Source: Methanolobus psychrotolerans (GTDB lineage: Archaea; Halobacteriota; Methanosarcinia; Methanosarcinales; Methanosarcinaceae). Taken from it: a DNA stretch of 64,000 bases. This document shows positions 1 through 8,266 of the stretch, one piece after another. Each line of letters begins with the position of its first letter. Position 1 is the first letter of the stretch. The DNA is taken from NCBI RefSeq assembly GCF_002243045.1, contig NZ_MBKP01000004.1:62001-126000 (forward strand), read 5' to 3'. A model generated the notes under the pieces. That model ran no database searches and had not been told where the DNA came from. It saw nothing but the letters and a program-made list of their open reading frames with translations. A program made the translations under genes and the position numbers.

Positions 1-808
1 TGCCTACTGCATATTCGATTCTATAATCCACTCCAAATGTAGGGGGTGCCTGCTCGGTATTTGAAAAGCCGGTTGCAAGTTTCTGGTCTGCATCAATAGA
101 TATCCAGCCGCTGATATCTTCTCCGTAAGAATATCCGCTAGGTTCTATATTGTGGTTGTAGGTTATCTCAAGGTTCAGGACACCATTCGTTACACTAGCA
201 CTGACCTCTTCAATGTCACCTGAGCTGCTGTCTCCGGTTCTATCGCTAATACTTCCGCCTCTCAGGTTGGGACCTGTTGTTTCAACTTCTCCGCTTGCAG
301 TGTTGAAGATTCCATGATCAGGTGCCCGATCAAATTCGAGGGCTTTTACTATTTGGTCATGGACTGCAACAAAAACATTGACGTTTCCATCGTCATTGCC
401 CAGTATCGAAAGGGGCAGTGTGATGAAAATATTGTTTCCTTGTGCTTGCAGTGTGTTCATGTACAGCGTATCATCGTTCAGTGTCGTAGTTATTATGGGG
501 TCAGAATAGATTATGCTCATGTAACTGAACTGGTATACGTAATCTGCTCCGTTGTCAGAATATCCGGTCCGGCTGTTCTGGTCAGTGTCAACAAACACCG
601 CCCCATAGAAACTATAATCTGCGACATCCTCTGTGCATGTTATCACTATATTGAGATTATTTCCATCATTTGAAACCTCAAGTGAACTTATATCTGGAGA
701 ATAAAAGTCTCCGATAGTGTCAGAAATGGCTGCAAATGCCGTGGTTGCCATCCCAATATATATCGTAATAACTATTCCTGTAAATAATATTTTTTTAAAT
801 ATCATCAT
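1..808 (-). CDS. secreted two-repeat protein, C-terminus beyond window
   Basis: The frame runs off the left edge, leaving about 269 N-terminal residues. It opens at ATG 806-808 (a second ATG follows directly) just behind GGTGGT. Residues 5-26 form a lysine-led signal peptide ending TAFA. The mature part shows two related units, one starting near residue 28 and one near residue 187, each beginning ISD-x-x-GD followed by DI and a later LN-x-x-IT strand; the first also has DTD and GADY turns like those of calcium-binding beta-sandwich domains. This is an exported, probably surface-anchored protein; I do not recognise a named family. The anchoring end is not visible. Confidence 0.8.
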   Translation of the reverse strand, partial: MMIFKKILFTGIVITIYIGMATTAFAAISDTIGDFYSPDISSLEVSNDGNNLNIVITCTEDVADYSFYGAVFVDTDQNSRTGYSDNGADYVYQFSYMSIIYSDPIITTTLNDDTLYMNTLQAQGNNIFITLPLSILGNDDGNVNVFVAVHDQIVKALEFDRAPDHGIFNTASGEVETTGPNLRGGSISDRTGDSSSGDIEEVSASVTNGVLNLEITYNHNIEPSGYSYGEDISGWISIDADQKLATGFSNTEQAPPTFGVDYRIEYAVG

Positions 809-917
809 ACCACCAAAAAACTATATTTATCAAATCATTTTAATCTAATTTAATTAAAATAGTAATTGGTTGGTATTTATCATTTGTGTAATTGTTTAGG
901 GAACAGCATAAACCGGA

Positions 918-1568
918 TTATAAGTAAGCGGCAATATGGTTTGTGTAGGCCATCCACAAGCCTGCAAGTACAAGTATCAATCCTGCCGCTTTTTTCATTT
1001 CAATGTCATATTTGGATAATCTGCTAAGTCTGTCGCCGGATATTTTTGCAGAATATGCAATGAGGATCATTGGGATGGCAAAACCTAGGGAGTATATAAA
1101 TAGAAGTCCTGCACCGTAAAGGATATCACTTTCCATTGCCACCAATGTGAGAATGGAGGCAAGAATGGGTCCCACACATGGGACCCAGACAATTCCAAGT
1201 GAGATCCCAACGATTATTCCTCCCAGAAGTCCTTTTCCTTCAGTATGGAATTTTCCTGTGTAATGTGAAAAAAAACCAAACATGTCTTTTTCGATAAGCA
1301 TTGAAATTCCGATGGAAATTATCATGACCTCTGCAATTATTCTAAGCTTGCTAATATGAGTCCATAGCAATGTCCCAAAAGCAGAAGCTGCAATGCCCAT
1401 GACTGTAAATGATACGGTAAGCCCAATTATTATTGCAACAGGACGAAATTTGCTGTCGCCTGTTGAATAGGCAAGCACTATTGGTAGCAATGGGAGTACG
1501 CAAGGCGATAGTACGCTCACAATCCCGGCAAAAAAAATCGCAAGTGGTGTGAATGAACTCGCTTCCAT
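918..1568 (-). CDS. ccdA: CcdA-type cytochrome c biogenesis / thiol transport membrane protein
   Basis: A 216-residue protein with about six hydrophobic helices. The two reactive-cysteine helices typical of the CcdA/DsbD transmembrane domain are visible: SPCVLPLLP near residue 23 and VPCVGPILA near residue 130. Family members move reducing equivalents from cytoplasmic thioredoxin across the membrane to extracytoplasmic thioredoxin-like proteins. The gene lies 19 bases downstream of, and on the same strand as, a membrane-tethered thioredoxin-like gene that is the obvious redox partner, so the two form a small disulfide-reducing module. The length matches stand-alone CcdA proteins. The physiological substrate (cytochrome c maturation or other exported thiols) cannot be told from the sequence. 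Confidence 0.9.
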   Translation of the reverse strand: MEASSFTPLAIFFAGIVSVLSPCVLPLLPIVLAYSTGDSKFRPVAIIIGLTVSFTVMGIAASAFGTLLWTHISKLRIIAEVMIISIGISMLIEKDMFGFFSHYTGKFHTEGKGLLGGIIVGISLGIVWVPCVGPILASILTLVAMESDILYGAGLLFIYSLGFAIPMILIAYSAKISGDRLSRLSKYDIEMKKAAGLILVLAGLWMAYTNHIAAYL

Positions 1569-1587
1569 TATTTTACCTGCCTATTAA

Positions 1588-2061
1588 TCATTGCCTATAA
1601 TCAATTGCTGCATCAAGAAGATTTGTCAGTGTTTTCCTGGCAGTCAGGCCTATGAACCTTGCTTCATTTCGATTATTTGTTGTTTGTCCATCTGTTTTCA
1701 TGTAGATGTAGCCATCGTCACTCTTTGCAGCAATGACAAAGATGTCAGGAATAGAATATATATTGAAGCTGCCAGCTAAAGCCGGGCTTTTCCCGGAATT
1801 AATATATATAACGGTGGCTTTGCCCCGATAATCGTTTGCAATATCTATCATGATAGGTTTTTGAGCAATGCATGCAGGGCATGTATCTGTGCCAATTTCT
1901 ACTAGAACAGGACCTTCTTTAAGGGCATCATTTAATTGCTGTATGTTGCTAACAGTGGTGAGTGCACTGTTTTCATTTGCTTCTTTATTGTCTCCTATAA
2001 GTCCGACAGCAATGAAAAGTACAGATATGATAAATATTACAGGCAGAATTGTCTTGTTCAT
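1588..2061 (-). CDS. membrane-anchored thioredoxin-like protein
   Basis: A 157-residue protein with an N-terminal hydrophobic anchor (residues 5-22) and a thioredoxin fold. The active site is C61-P-A-C64 in the context TDTCPAC, and the cis-proline loop SIPDIF sits near residue 105. The anchor places the thioredoxin domain outside the cell. Downstream in the same direction is CcdA, which would reduce this protein; the target oxidised proteins are unknown. CPAC differs from the usual CGPC, as is common in exported variants. TATA-like sequence precedes the gene around 2085-2100, so the pair probably forms one transcript starting here. Confidence 0.85.
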   Translation of the reverse strand: MNKTILPVIFIISVLFIAVGLIGDNKEANENSALTTVSNIQQLNDALKEGPVLVEIGTDTCPACIAQKPIMIDIANDYRGKATVIYINSGKSPALAGSFNIYSIPDIFVIAAKSDDGYIYMKTDGQTTNNRNEARFIGLTARKTLTNLLDAAIDYRQ

Positions 2062-2177
2062 GGTATCACTTTTACTTGCCTAATATAGCATGTATTTATT
2101 TATAAGTTGTGTGGTGTTTTGGGGAAGTCGCACTAAACCATATATTGTACTATTTTATTATATACGATATAACTAAG

Positions 2178-2858
2178 CTATCTTACAAGTACTTTCCATT
2201 TCAAGAGAATGCCGTGTTCTATTTTTTCGGCATCGATGAGCTCAAGTTTCAAAAGCTCTTTTTCCGGGAAACCTTCACCATCAACAAAGGTCGGAGAACT
2301 ATTTCCACCGATTATAAGGTTTCCTACAAAGATATATATCTCATCGACAAGACCATTGGATAGCATTCCCCAGTTAAGTGTTGCTCCACCTTCCACCATT
2401 AACCGGTTGATACCCCGTTTCCTGAGTTCATGCATGGCTTGCAGAAGATCTACTTTATCCTTCCCGCTTACAATTATGTCTGCCTTTTCCTGAAGCTTGG
2501 TCACTTTCTCATCAGGGGCTGATTCAGAAACGATTATAATTCGTTTCCCTTCCCCTTTTTTGAAAATATCGGCATCAAAGGGTGTTTTTGCTTTACTGTC
2601 TACAATAATCCTCACAGGATTTTCATTGAGCCCTGCCTTTATCCTGTTTTCCCGAAGTTCTGGTGATTTTACAGTAAGGCTGGGATTATCTGCAAGAACG
2701 GTTCCAATACCTACCATAATAGCATCAGACTCTGCCCGGAGTTTATCCATGCGGTTAAAATCGACTTTGCCGGATATTCTAACCTGTTTTCTCTCCTTTG
2801 TGGATATCTTGCCATCAGCAGACATCGCTGAATTTATGAATGTAAAAGGGCGTTCCAT
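2178..2858 (-). CDS. 2,5-diamino-6-ribosylamino-pyrimidinone 5'-phosphate reductase
   Basis: A RibD C-terminal-type reductase of about 226 residues. In archaeal riboflavin and F420 precursor synthesis this NAD(P)H enzyme reduces the ribosyl side chain to ribityl before deamination. Family features seen: the N-terminal strand TFINSAMSADGKIS, the VGIGTVLADNPSLTV segment, RIIVDSKAKTP, and the late MVEGGATLNWGML glycine-rich nucleotide-binding stretch. The frame is open a few codons further upstream, but ATG at 2856-2858 is preferred because GGTGAT lies just ahead of it. No deaminase domain is present, which agrees with the archaeal/fungal pathway order. It stands just upstream of the thioredoxin gene but with a separate intergenic space. 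Confidence 0.88.
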   Translation of the reverse strand: MERPFTFINSAMSADGKISTKERKQVRISGKVDFNRMDKLRAESDAIMVGIGTVLADNPSLTVKSPELRENRIKAGLNENPVRIIVDSKAKTPFDADIFKKGEGKRIIIVSESAPDEKVTKLQEKADIIVSGKDKVDLLQAMHELRKRGINRLMVEGGATLNWGMLSNGLVDEIYIFVGNLIIGGNSSPTFVDGEGFPEKELLKLELIDAEKIEHGILLKWKVLVR

Positions 2859-2914
2859 CAGAATCACCAAATAAAAAAAGGATTTCGGGTACTACTACCC
2901 AAAAGTATATCTTA

Positions 2915-3766
2915 TTAGTAGTCTACGATTGCCTTCATAATATTACGATCACGTAGAAGTCCAAGGAATCTCTGGTTAGCATTGACTATCGGAATCTGGT
3001 CAACCTTATTCCTCTTCATCTTCAATGCACACTCGCTAACCCCTGAGATATATGCAGCTTTAACAAGTTCTTTGACCATAACATCCTTTACGGGTACATC
3101 AGGTACCTTTACTCTTGAAACACTATAGTAAATGCTCATGGTGTCTCTCATGGACTCCCATGTCCACTCATCGTCATCCGAACCATTGGACATGTCGGAC
3201 ATTTCCACGGAGTCCTCAATGACACTGGCACTTATAATGTCACGGTCTGTAATTATGCCAACGACTTCAAGATTGCTATCAATGACAGGGGCTGCTTTGG
3301 ACTTTGCAAGCTCCATTATTCTGGCGGCAACATTCAATGGAGTATCTGTCCATACAGGTAAAACCGTAGGATTAAGATATTGCCCTACATGGTCGGTAAT
3401 ATCCATTTCTGCAATAGAGGCGACAATGTCAGCAACAGAAACGATTCCCACCAGTTTTTCATCCTTTACGACAGGTAGCCTTCTGATATTGTTCTCCAGA
3501 AGGATCTTTGCTGCAACTGTCATGTCCGCATCAGGGTCTATTACTATGGGGTTGCGTGTCATCAAAAGAGCTAATTGCTCTTCTTCAGGATTCTTAAGAA
3601 GGTTCGCCCTGCTGACGACTCCAACAATCTTCCCGTCTTTTAATACAGGAACTCCGGATACTTTTTTCTCTTTAAGCAGGGTATGGACTTCATCCCTTGA
3701 GCCAGGGAGGGTTGCATAGGCAACACTAGTCCTCATTATGTCAGAAACTTTGATGTTTTTTGGCAT
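2915..3766 (-). CDS. four-CBS-domain protein
   Basis: A 283-residue soluble protein built almost wholly of four CBS motifs (two Bateman pairs), each with the GVVSRANLL / GIVSVADIV / GIITDRDII / LRDRNIM type of ending. CBS pairs bind adenosine nucleotides or S-adenosylmethionine and act as energy or metabolite sensors; no catalytic domain is attached. An acidic linker (SNGSDDDEWTWESM) separates the third and fourth motifs. It sits 12 bases downstream of a universal stress protein gene, a common archaeal pairing suggesting joint nucleotide sensing. A second four-CBS protein is encoded at 49697-50497. Confidence 0.9.
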   Translation of the reverse strand: MPKNIKVSDIMRTSVAYATLPGSRDEVHTLLKEKKVSGVPVLKDGKIVGVVSRANLLKNPEEEQLALLMTRNPIVIDPDADMTVAAKILLENNIRRLPVVKDEKLVGIVSVADIVASIAEMDITDHVGQYLNPTVLPVWTDTPLNVAARIMELAKSKAAPVIDSNLEVVGIITDRDIISASVIEDSVEMSDMSNGSDDDEWTWESMRDTMSIYYSVSRVKVPDVPVKDVMVKELVKAAYISGVSECALKMKRNKVDQIPIVNANQRFLGLLRDRNIMKAIVDY

Positions 3767-3778
3767 TAGTAAAACTCC

Positions 3779-4237
3779 TTATTTATCCTCTTCGGAGTCA
3801 CCCCGTACTACAAGTACAGGTACCTTTGAGTTTCTTGTAATCTTTTCGGCAACACTTCCAAGCAGGAATCTGTCAAATCCGGTTTTTCCAAGAGTGCCCA
3901 TTACTATCAGGTCTATGTTATTATTGTCCGCAAATTCAATGATCTCATGACTTGGGTTTCCTTCAAGGATCACTGTCTCAAAAGCAATGCCTGCATCCAG
4001 TGCCATTTTTTCAACGGATTCTGTCGCAATATTTGCTTCCTTTTCAAGGAGCTCATACATCATTTCCCATCCGGCATCCATTGGAATAGAAGCAAAAGCT
4101 GCAGTATCGACAACATATCCTGCATACAATTTTGCCCCACTCAATTTCGCAAGTTCAATACTGTGCTGAACTGCTTTTCGGTTTGGTTTGGATCCATCGG
4201 TTGCAATAAATATATTTTTATACAGAGTACTTGTCAT
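3779..4237 (-). CDS. universal stress protein (UspA family)
   Basis: A 152-residue single-domain Usp. The ATP-binding signature G-2x-G-9x-G(S/T) is visible in the segment MGTLGKTGFDRFLLGS, followed by the usual PVLVV strand. Members bind ATP or AMP and influence stress survival through partner proteins. The gene is cotranscribed with the CBS protein 12 bases downstream and lies 29 bases behind an amidohydrolase gene. The start at 4235-4237 gives the normal N-terminal strand FIATDGS. Partner and stimulus are unknown. Confidence 0.92.
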   Translation of the reverse strand: MTSTLYKNIFIATDGSKPNRKAVQHSIELAKLSGAKLYAGYVVDTAAFASIPMDAGWEMMYELLEKEANIATESVEKMALDAGIAFETVILEGNPSHEIIEFADNNNIDLIVMGTLGKTGFDRFLLGSVAEKITRNSKVPVLVVRGDSEEDK

Positions 4238-4266
4238 AATCCCTCTCCTGTGTGAATATTTCCCTG

Positions 4267-5367
4267 TTATATAATCACTGATAGTATATCATCAGGTCGC
4301 CCTCTCCTAACAATTCCACTGATCGGGTCTTTTATACCTGTGAGATTATTTGAATTTCCATTAATGATCATTATTTTTGCTATATTTCCTTCCAGAATAG
4401 AACCTGTTGTCTCAAGTCCTAATATTGCTGCTCCCATAAGCGTACACATCATAAATACTTGTCTGTCGTCTATTCCGAAAATTTTAGACAATAACTCCAT
4501 TTCAGCAAACATATTGACTGAATTCAACATTACATTGTCTGTTCCAACTGCAACTTTGATCCCGTTATCAAGCATTTCAATAATAGGAGCCATCCCCACT
4601 CCGGTTATGAAATTCGATCGGGGACAAACCACCACCGGTATATCCATATCAGCAACTCCCCTGAGATCCTGGTTTGTTGCCTTTGTCATATGTATAAGAA
4701 TATCAGGGTCAAAGGTTAATGCCTTTTCGATATCATCACGGCTGCTTTCTCCAGCATGTATTGCAAAGGTCTTATTTCTTTTTAAAGAATGTTGCCTTGC
4801 TGTTTCCAGGATAGTAATATCCATGTCATTTGCGCCACTCATGCCAAGTCCGTCTGAATTGATAAGCAATTCTTCCAGTTCTTCTGAGATGTCTCTTTTC
4901 TCTTTGCAGTTCCCTGGTCTTCCAAAGATCTTAGCATTAATGTCTGAAGATTCCAGTGCTTCTTTTAATGCAATAACTCCCTTGATCCCTCCTTCTCTGA
5001 AATCTGCAAATGCATATGTGCCGGTGTTATTCATATCCATCAGGGAGTTCTTCATTGCTTGCACCATTTTTTTATGTGATGTCCTAGCCAGTATCCTGTG
5101 TTTTAGTCCATGTGGAGGTTGTACCAATTGACTCAGATCCCTCTCCACATAATGTCCTCTCACCTTTCCAAGGACCGGATCCTTATAGATAGAATCGCCG
5201 ATATGGGTATGTGCGTTAACAAAGCAGGGTGCAATGATATGTCCAGAATCATTCCGTTTTTCTTCCACTTCCTTTATTATTCCATCTTCGACTAAGATAT
5301 AACCTTCAATGACCTCTGCTTCAGGTCCGTATATTATTTTTCCGTAGATGGTCTGTTGACAGGGCAT
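4267..5367 (-). CDS. amidohydrolase (ATZ/TRZ, cytosine-deaminase-like superfamily)
   Basis: A 366-residue metal-dependent hydrolase. The metal-binding HxH is at H53/H55 (NAHTHIGD), a second metal histidine is in IHAGES near residue 200, and the catalytic aspartate is in GTDN near residue 275. This layout matches deaminases acting on purine- or S-adenosyl-type substrates; archaeal relatives are often annotated as cytosine or S-adenosylhomocysteine deaminases, but the substrate is not readable here. The N- and C-terminal beta-sandwich segments are present (GKIIYG, LEGNIAKIMIING), so the protein seems complete. It heads a same-strand run with the Usp and CBS genes. Confidence 0.8.
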   Translation of the reverse strand: MPCQQTIYGKIIYGPEAEVIEGYILVEDGIIKEVEEKRNDSGHIIAPCFVNAHTHIGDSIYKDPVLGKVRGHYVERDLSQLVQPPHGLKHRILARTSHKKMVQAMKNSLMDMNNTGTYAFADFREGGIKGVIALKEALESSDINAKIFGRPGNCKEKRDISEELEELLINSDGLGMSGANDMDITILETARQHSLKRNKTFAIHAGESSRDDIEKALTFDPDILIHMTKATNQDLRGVADMDIPVVVCPRSNFITGVGMAPIIEMLDNGIKVAVGTDNVMLNSVNMFAEMELLSKIFGIDDRQVFMMCTLMGAAILGLETTGSILEGNIAKIMIINGNSNNLTGIKDPISGIVRRGRPDDILSVII

Positions 5368-5434
5368 GGACTATAATTTATGGTTTTTATTGTTTATAAG
5401 CGCATCAGGACTGCGTGGATATCGAAGACGCTAC

Positions 5435-5443
5435 CTTTATATG
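5435..5443 (+). promoter_or_regulatory. TATA box ahead of folded RNA candidate
   Basis: CTTTATATG matches an archaeal TATA element. A start of transcription about 25 bases downstream would fall at 5464-5468, immediately before the first helices of the folded segment. Inference from sequence only. Confidence 0.4.
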
Positions 5444-5463
5444 TCTCATCTGTAGTATTGTAT

Positions 5464-5662
5464 GTGCGTATTGTTAGGTCCTTGCATGAGAGTATGGCAG
5501 AGCCTATCTGTGATTGTACAGACAACCTCAATGCGATACACCGGATAGTGCGATAAAGCCTGTCACGAGGGAAACTGGGAAGGACAGCGGAAATTCCATA
5601 GGATGATCTCCCGGAGTTAGTGCGTCAGACGACAGCATTATCCTATCCATTATTCTCTATTT
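5464..5662 (+). ncRNA. candidate structured non-coding RNA
   Basis: This stretch has no open frame of note but is dense in complementary arms. Seen directly: GCATGAG (5484-5490) pairs with CTCAATGC (5527-5534), enclosing TCTGT/ACAGA; CAC/GTG near 5540-5551; CTGTC (5560-5564) with GACAG (5583-5587); a ten-pair helix of 5598-5607 with 5637-5646 that encloses TGCGTC-AGAC-GACAGCA; then a T-rich run at 5648-5663. A TATA box lies 21 bases upstream. It does not carry the conserved cores of RNase P, SRP or 5S RNA. It could equally be the long leader of the DUF167 gene starting at 5705. Confidence 0.42.
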
Positions 5663-5704
5663 TGAGTTGCATGTTATTGTATTGGAATGTCAGCGGTGCT
5701 GTGA

Positions 5705-6031
5705 ATGTCTTTTGAGGATGCATTAAAAAATGTGGATGGCGGAGTTATCATTGATATAGAGGTTACTCCGGGTTCAAAGAGTCTTTGTGTCCCAAGTGGT
5801 TACAATCTATGGAGGAAGCGCATTGAAGTGCGTTTGTCCCAGAATGCCCAAAAAGGAAAGGCCAATGAACAACTTATTGGCAGTATCGCAGACCTTTTCG
5901 GACTGAGACCTTCTGATATCTCCATTGTAAATGGTATGCATAATTCAAAAAAATCCCTTCTTTTAGGGAATGCTGAGTATTCTGTCATCATTAGCATCCT
6001 AAATGATAAGTTGCCCGCTCATTGTGATTAG
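5705..6031 (+). CDS. DUF167 (YggU family) protein
   Basis: A 108-residue small protein. The family pattern is clear: DIEVTPGSKS at the N-terminus, the RLSQNAQKGKANEQLI segment (compare the usual P-x-x-GKAN), and S-x-x-KSLL near the end. The family is widespread in archaea and bacteria and has no agreed function. It ends in TAG at 6029-6031; the length is normal for the family, so this TAG acts as a stop. Its 5' side is the folded segment at 5464-5662, which may be its leader. Confidence 0.85.
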   Translation: MSFEDALKNVDGGVIIDIEVTPGSKSLCVPSGYNLWRKRIEVRLSQNAQKGKANEQLIGSIADLFGLRPSDISIVNGMHNSKKSLLLGNAEYSVIISILNDKLPAHCD

Positions 6032-6084
6032 TTGCCTGTTCTCCCAAATTGCGGCTCGAATACTTTCACCGTGCTTGCCTTCGC

Positions 6085-6093
6085 TTAATATAC
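6085..6093 (+). promoter_or_regulatory. TATA box of the 26-codon gene
   Basis: TTAATATAC lies about 34 bases upstream of the small gene's GAGGTG ribosome binding site (6115-6120), the spacing expected for an archaeal promoter with a short leader. Confidence 0.4.
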
Positions 6094-6126
6094 ACTGATG
6101 ACAATCTAGTATCTGAGGTGAAATAC

Positions 6127-6207
6127 ATGGATGAATATTTCGAAAATCTGGTAGAAAGGGCAATCCACTACGAACAATTTGAAGAATTCGTTCGTTATTA
6201 CAAGTGA
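6127..6207 (+). CDS. small acidic protein of 26 residues
   Basis: An ATG behind a strong GAGGTG site opens a 26-codon frame ending TGA. The peptide begins MDEYFENLV and ends FVRYYK; it is rich in glutamate and aromatic residues (three Tyr or Phe pairs) and would form one amphipathic helix. It has no cysteine and no membrane segment. A TATA-like element is at 6085-6093. Small proteins of this size with regulatory roles are known in Methanosarcina (for example sP26, which binds glutamine synthetase), but I cannot establish any relation from memory. Translation is supported by the promoter and binding site only. Confidence 0.45.
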   Translation: MDEYFENLVERAIHYEQFEEFVRYYK

Positions 6208-6410
6208 ATATCATTTCCCTGTCAAAAAAAGTACCCTCCAATCCCAAAAAGTTTGCTTTTTATTATGACAGGGCATTTACTTGTGAACTTACTTTATTAA
6301 CGTTTCCTATGTGTTGTGGATGGTTATATCTGAATCCAAAGGTCAGTCTTTAATCTGATGAAAGGCTACTCTCAATCAGGATTTTAAAAAAGATTTAATC
6401 GGATATTTTC

Positions 6411-6878
6411 ATGCAAAGAAATAATTCACATTCCAAAAGAACATTAAAGGTATCTTTTGATATTTATCAGAAAAGGCTGGAAAAGATCGAAGACTTGCTG
6501 GATGAATTGCAGGAATTTGTCAGAGATGGCTCGATCATTGTTGTTGAGGGGAAAAGGGACATATTTGCTCTTAATGCCCTGGGTCTTAATGGGGATTTTC
6601 GTCTTGCAACTCACCACTCTCTTATCAATTTCTGTGAGGAGCTATCAGTGAGTGGTCAAAAGATTGTCATTCTTACAGACTGGGACCGAAGGGGGAATAT
6701 GCTGGCTTCAAAGCTACTAGAAAACCTGCAGTCTCTAAATACAAATCCTGATACGAGAGTAAGGGATCTTATTGTTTCCCTTGTCCAGAAAGAGATTAAA
6801 GATGTTGAAAGCTTGCCTGGCTATGTCCGAAAGCTACGGGAGATTACCAAAGCTACGGATGTTACGGATACTTTCTAG
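6411..6878 (+). CDS. Toprim-domain protein, UPF0292 family
   Basis: A 155-residue protein with a Toprim fold: the catalytic glutamate strand IIVVEGKRD near residue 43 and the acidic pair ILTDWDRRG near residue 87. Toprim domains occur in primases, topoisomerases and RNase M5-like nucleases; this stand-alone archaeal family (UPF0292) has no settled role, though nucleic acid cleavage or ligation is plausible. It ends in TAG. The gene converges with the DUF356 gene 15 bases away. Confidence 0.82.
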   Translation: MQRNNSHSKRTLKVSFDIYQKRLEKIEDLLDELQEFVRDGSIIVVEGKRDIFALNALGLNGDFRLATHHSLINFCEELSVSGQKIVILTDWDRRGNMLASKLLENLQSLNTNPDTRVRDLIVSLVQKEIKDVESLPGYVRKLREITKATDVTDTF

Positions 6879-6893
6879 GCCCATTCCTCATTT

Positions 6894-7262
6894 TCAGTGG
6901 TGTTGGGGTTCAAAACTGCGCTCAAATTCAGGATATAGTTCAGATTTATCCATGAGTTCTTCATAGATCTCATGTCTTGGACTTACTATTACCACGTGAG
7001 CTGGTGGATGTATCTTTCTTAATTTGCTGATGGCAGCACCTGCATTGTTGTCAAGCTCAACCAATGCGGCAGAATTGCATTTTGCCCTTAGTGGCACACC
7101 TGCAACACTAACCAGCAGATTGTCGGCATAAACCGGTTCGATCCTTTTTGGTTTTGATACGAATCTCATTCGACCATAATGTTCAAGATCATGTAACGCC
7201 ACATTGACCTTGTCAGCATTATCGCCCCGGATTACGGCAAAAGATTTAACTCCAATCCCCAT
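6894..7262 (-). CDS. DUF356 protein, methanogen-conserved
   Basis: A 122-residue soluble protein that I recognise as DUF356, a family found essentially in methanogens. It has alternating strands and helices (KSFAVIRGDNADKVNVAL, HVVIVSPRHEIYEELM) and no metal-binding cysteine cluster. No reaction is known. The gene is convergent with the Toprim gene and separated from ProC by about 170 bases of AT-rich sequence that should hold its promoter. Confidence 0.8.
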   Translation of the reverse strand: MGIGVKSFAVIRGDNADKVNVALHDLEHYGRMRFVSKPKRIEPVYADNLLVSVAGVPLRAKCNSAALVELDNNAGAAISKLRKIHPPAHVVIVSPRHEIYEELMDKSELYPEFERSFEPQHH

Positions 7263-7431
7263 TCCAGAAAATCCCCTTGTGTAATTTTTTCATAATGTTT
7301 TCTCTTTATTTACGTTTTTTAGGTTCCCGCACCTAATATGCCTGGATTTCCTAGCTTAATGATAATTAAAACTTATTAATATAATAAACTTTTCTATCCG
7401 GGTGATGTGCAGGATTTTTATATGAGTGTAA

Positions 7432-8247
7432 TTATTTTGCCAACTCTTTTGAACGGTTCGATGACTCGATAACAGCTTTCATAAAAGCCGCTCTGACGCC
7501 ACATTCTTCCAGAACTCTAATCCCTCGGATAGTTGTTCCTGCAGGTGAAGTTACCATATCCTTGAGTTCTCCGGGGTGCATTCCTGTCTCAAGTACCATT
7601 TTTGCAGCACCAATTACGGTTTGTGCTGCAAGGATAAGAGCACTATTCCTGTCTAGTCCTTCATATACAGCGCCATCTGCCATGGCCTCTATTATTGGGA
7701 ATATATAAGCTGGTCCACTGCCAGACAGGCCGGTCACTGCATCCATCAGATTTTCAGAGACCTGAATAGCACTTCCGACTGAACGGAATATTGAAAGTGC
7801 ATCTTCTGCATCTTCATTTGATGCATTCTTTCCCTGGGTAATAGCGGAAGCGGCCTCCGCAACTGTTGCAGCTATGTTTGGCATAACTCTTACAACACGG
7901 GTACCCTCGTCGAATTCCTTTTCGATATCTTCCAGTTTGACACCGGCAGCAATTGAGATTATTAACTTGTTTCCAGTTACATCTTCTTTCATGGCTGCTA
8001 TAACTGGCCTGAGTATCTGGGGCTTGACGGCAAGGACAATTATATCGGAATTGGTGACCGTAACTTTATTGTCAGTGGATACATTGATGCCAGTGTTCTG
8101 TTTCAAATCCTCAAGGGATGGTTCATAAAGGTCACTTGCATAAACATCGGATGGGGTAAAAAGTCCTGCACCACATATTCCTTTTATCAATGCACTGCCC
8201 ATTTTACCGGTTCCTATAAATCCCAGTTTTTTACCTTGCAGACTCAT
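7432..8247 (-). CDS. proC: pyrroline-5-carboxylate reductase
   Basis: A 271-residue enzyme for the last step of proline synthesis, reducing pyrroline-5-carboxylate with NAD(P)H. The Rossmann glycine motif GFIGTGKMGSA is at residues 9-19, VRVMPNIAA in the middle, and the C-terminal signature TVIGAAKMV followed by LKDMVTSPAGTTIRG is intact. Length is normal. It lies 19 bases downstream of the aMBF1 gene on the same strand, so the two may be cotranscribed from the palindromic promoter at 8794-8812. Confidence 0.95.
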   Translation of the reverse strand: MSLQGKKLGFIGTGKMGSALIKGICGAGLFTPSDVYASDLYEPSLEDLKQNTGINVSTDNKVTVTNSDIIVLAVKPQILRPVIAAMKEDVTGNKLIISIAAGVKLEDIEKEFDEGTRVVRVMPNIAATVAEAASAITQGKNASNEDAEDALSIFRSVGSAIQVSENLMDAVTGLSGSGPAYIFPIIEAMADGAVYEGLDRNSALILAAQTVIGAAKMVLETGMHPGELKDMVTSPAGTTIRGIRVLEECGVRAAFMKAVIESSNRSKELAK

Positions 8248-8266
8248 TTTATCACTTATATTATTC

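Noticed and set aside
314-673. Plus-strand frame of 119 codons
   Set aside because: Antisense to the secreted protein that covers 1-808 on the minus strand, which has a clear signal peptide and repeats.
5464-5662. RNase P or SRP RNA
   Set aside because: The conserved GAGGAAAGTC/ACAGAA core of RNase P and the GGAAGGGAGCAGC-type loop of SRP RNA are missing.
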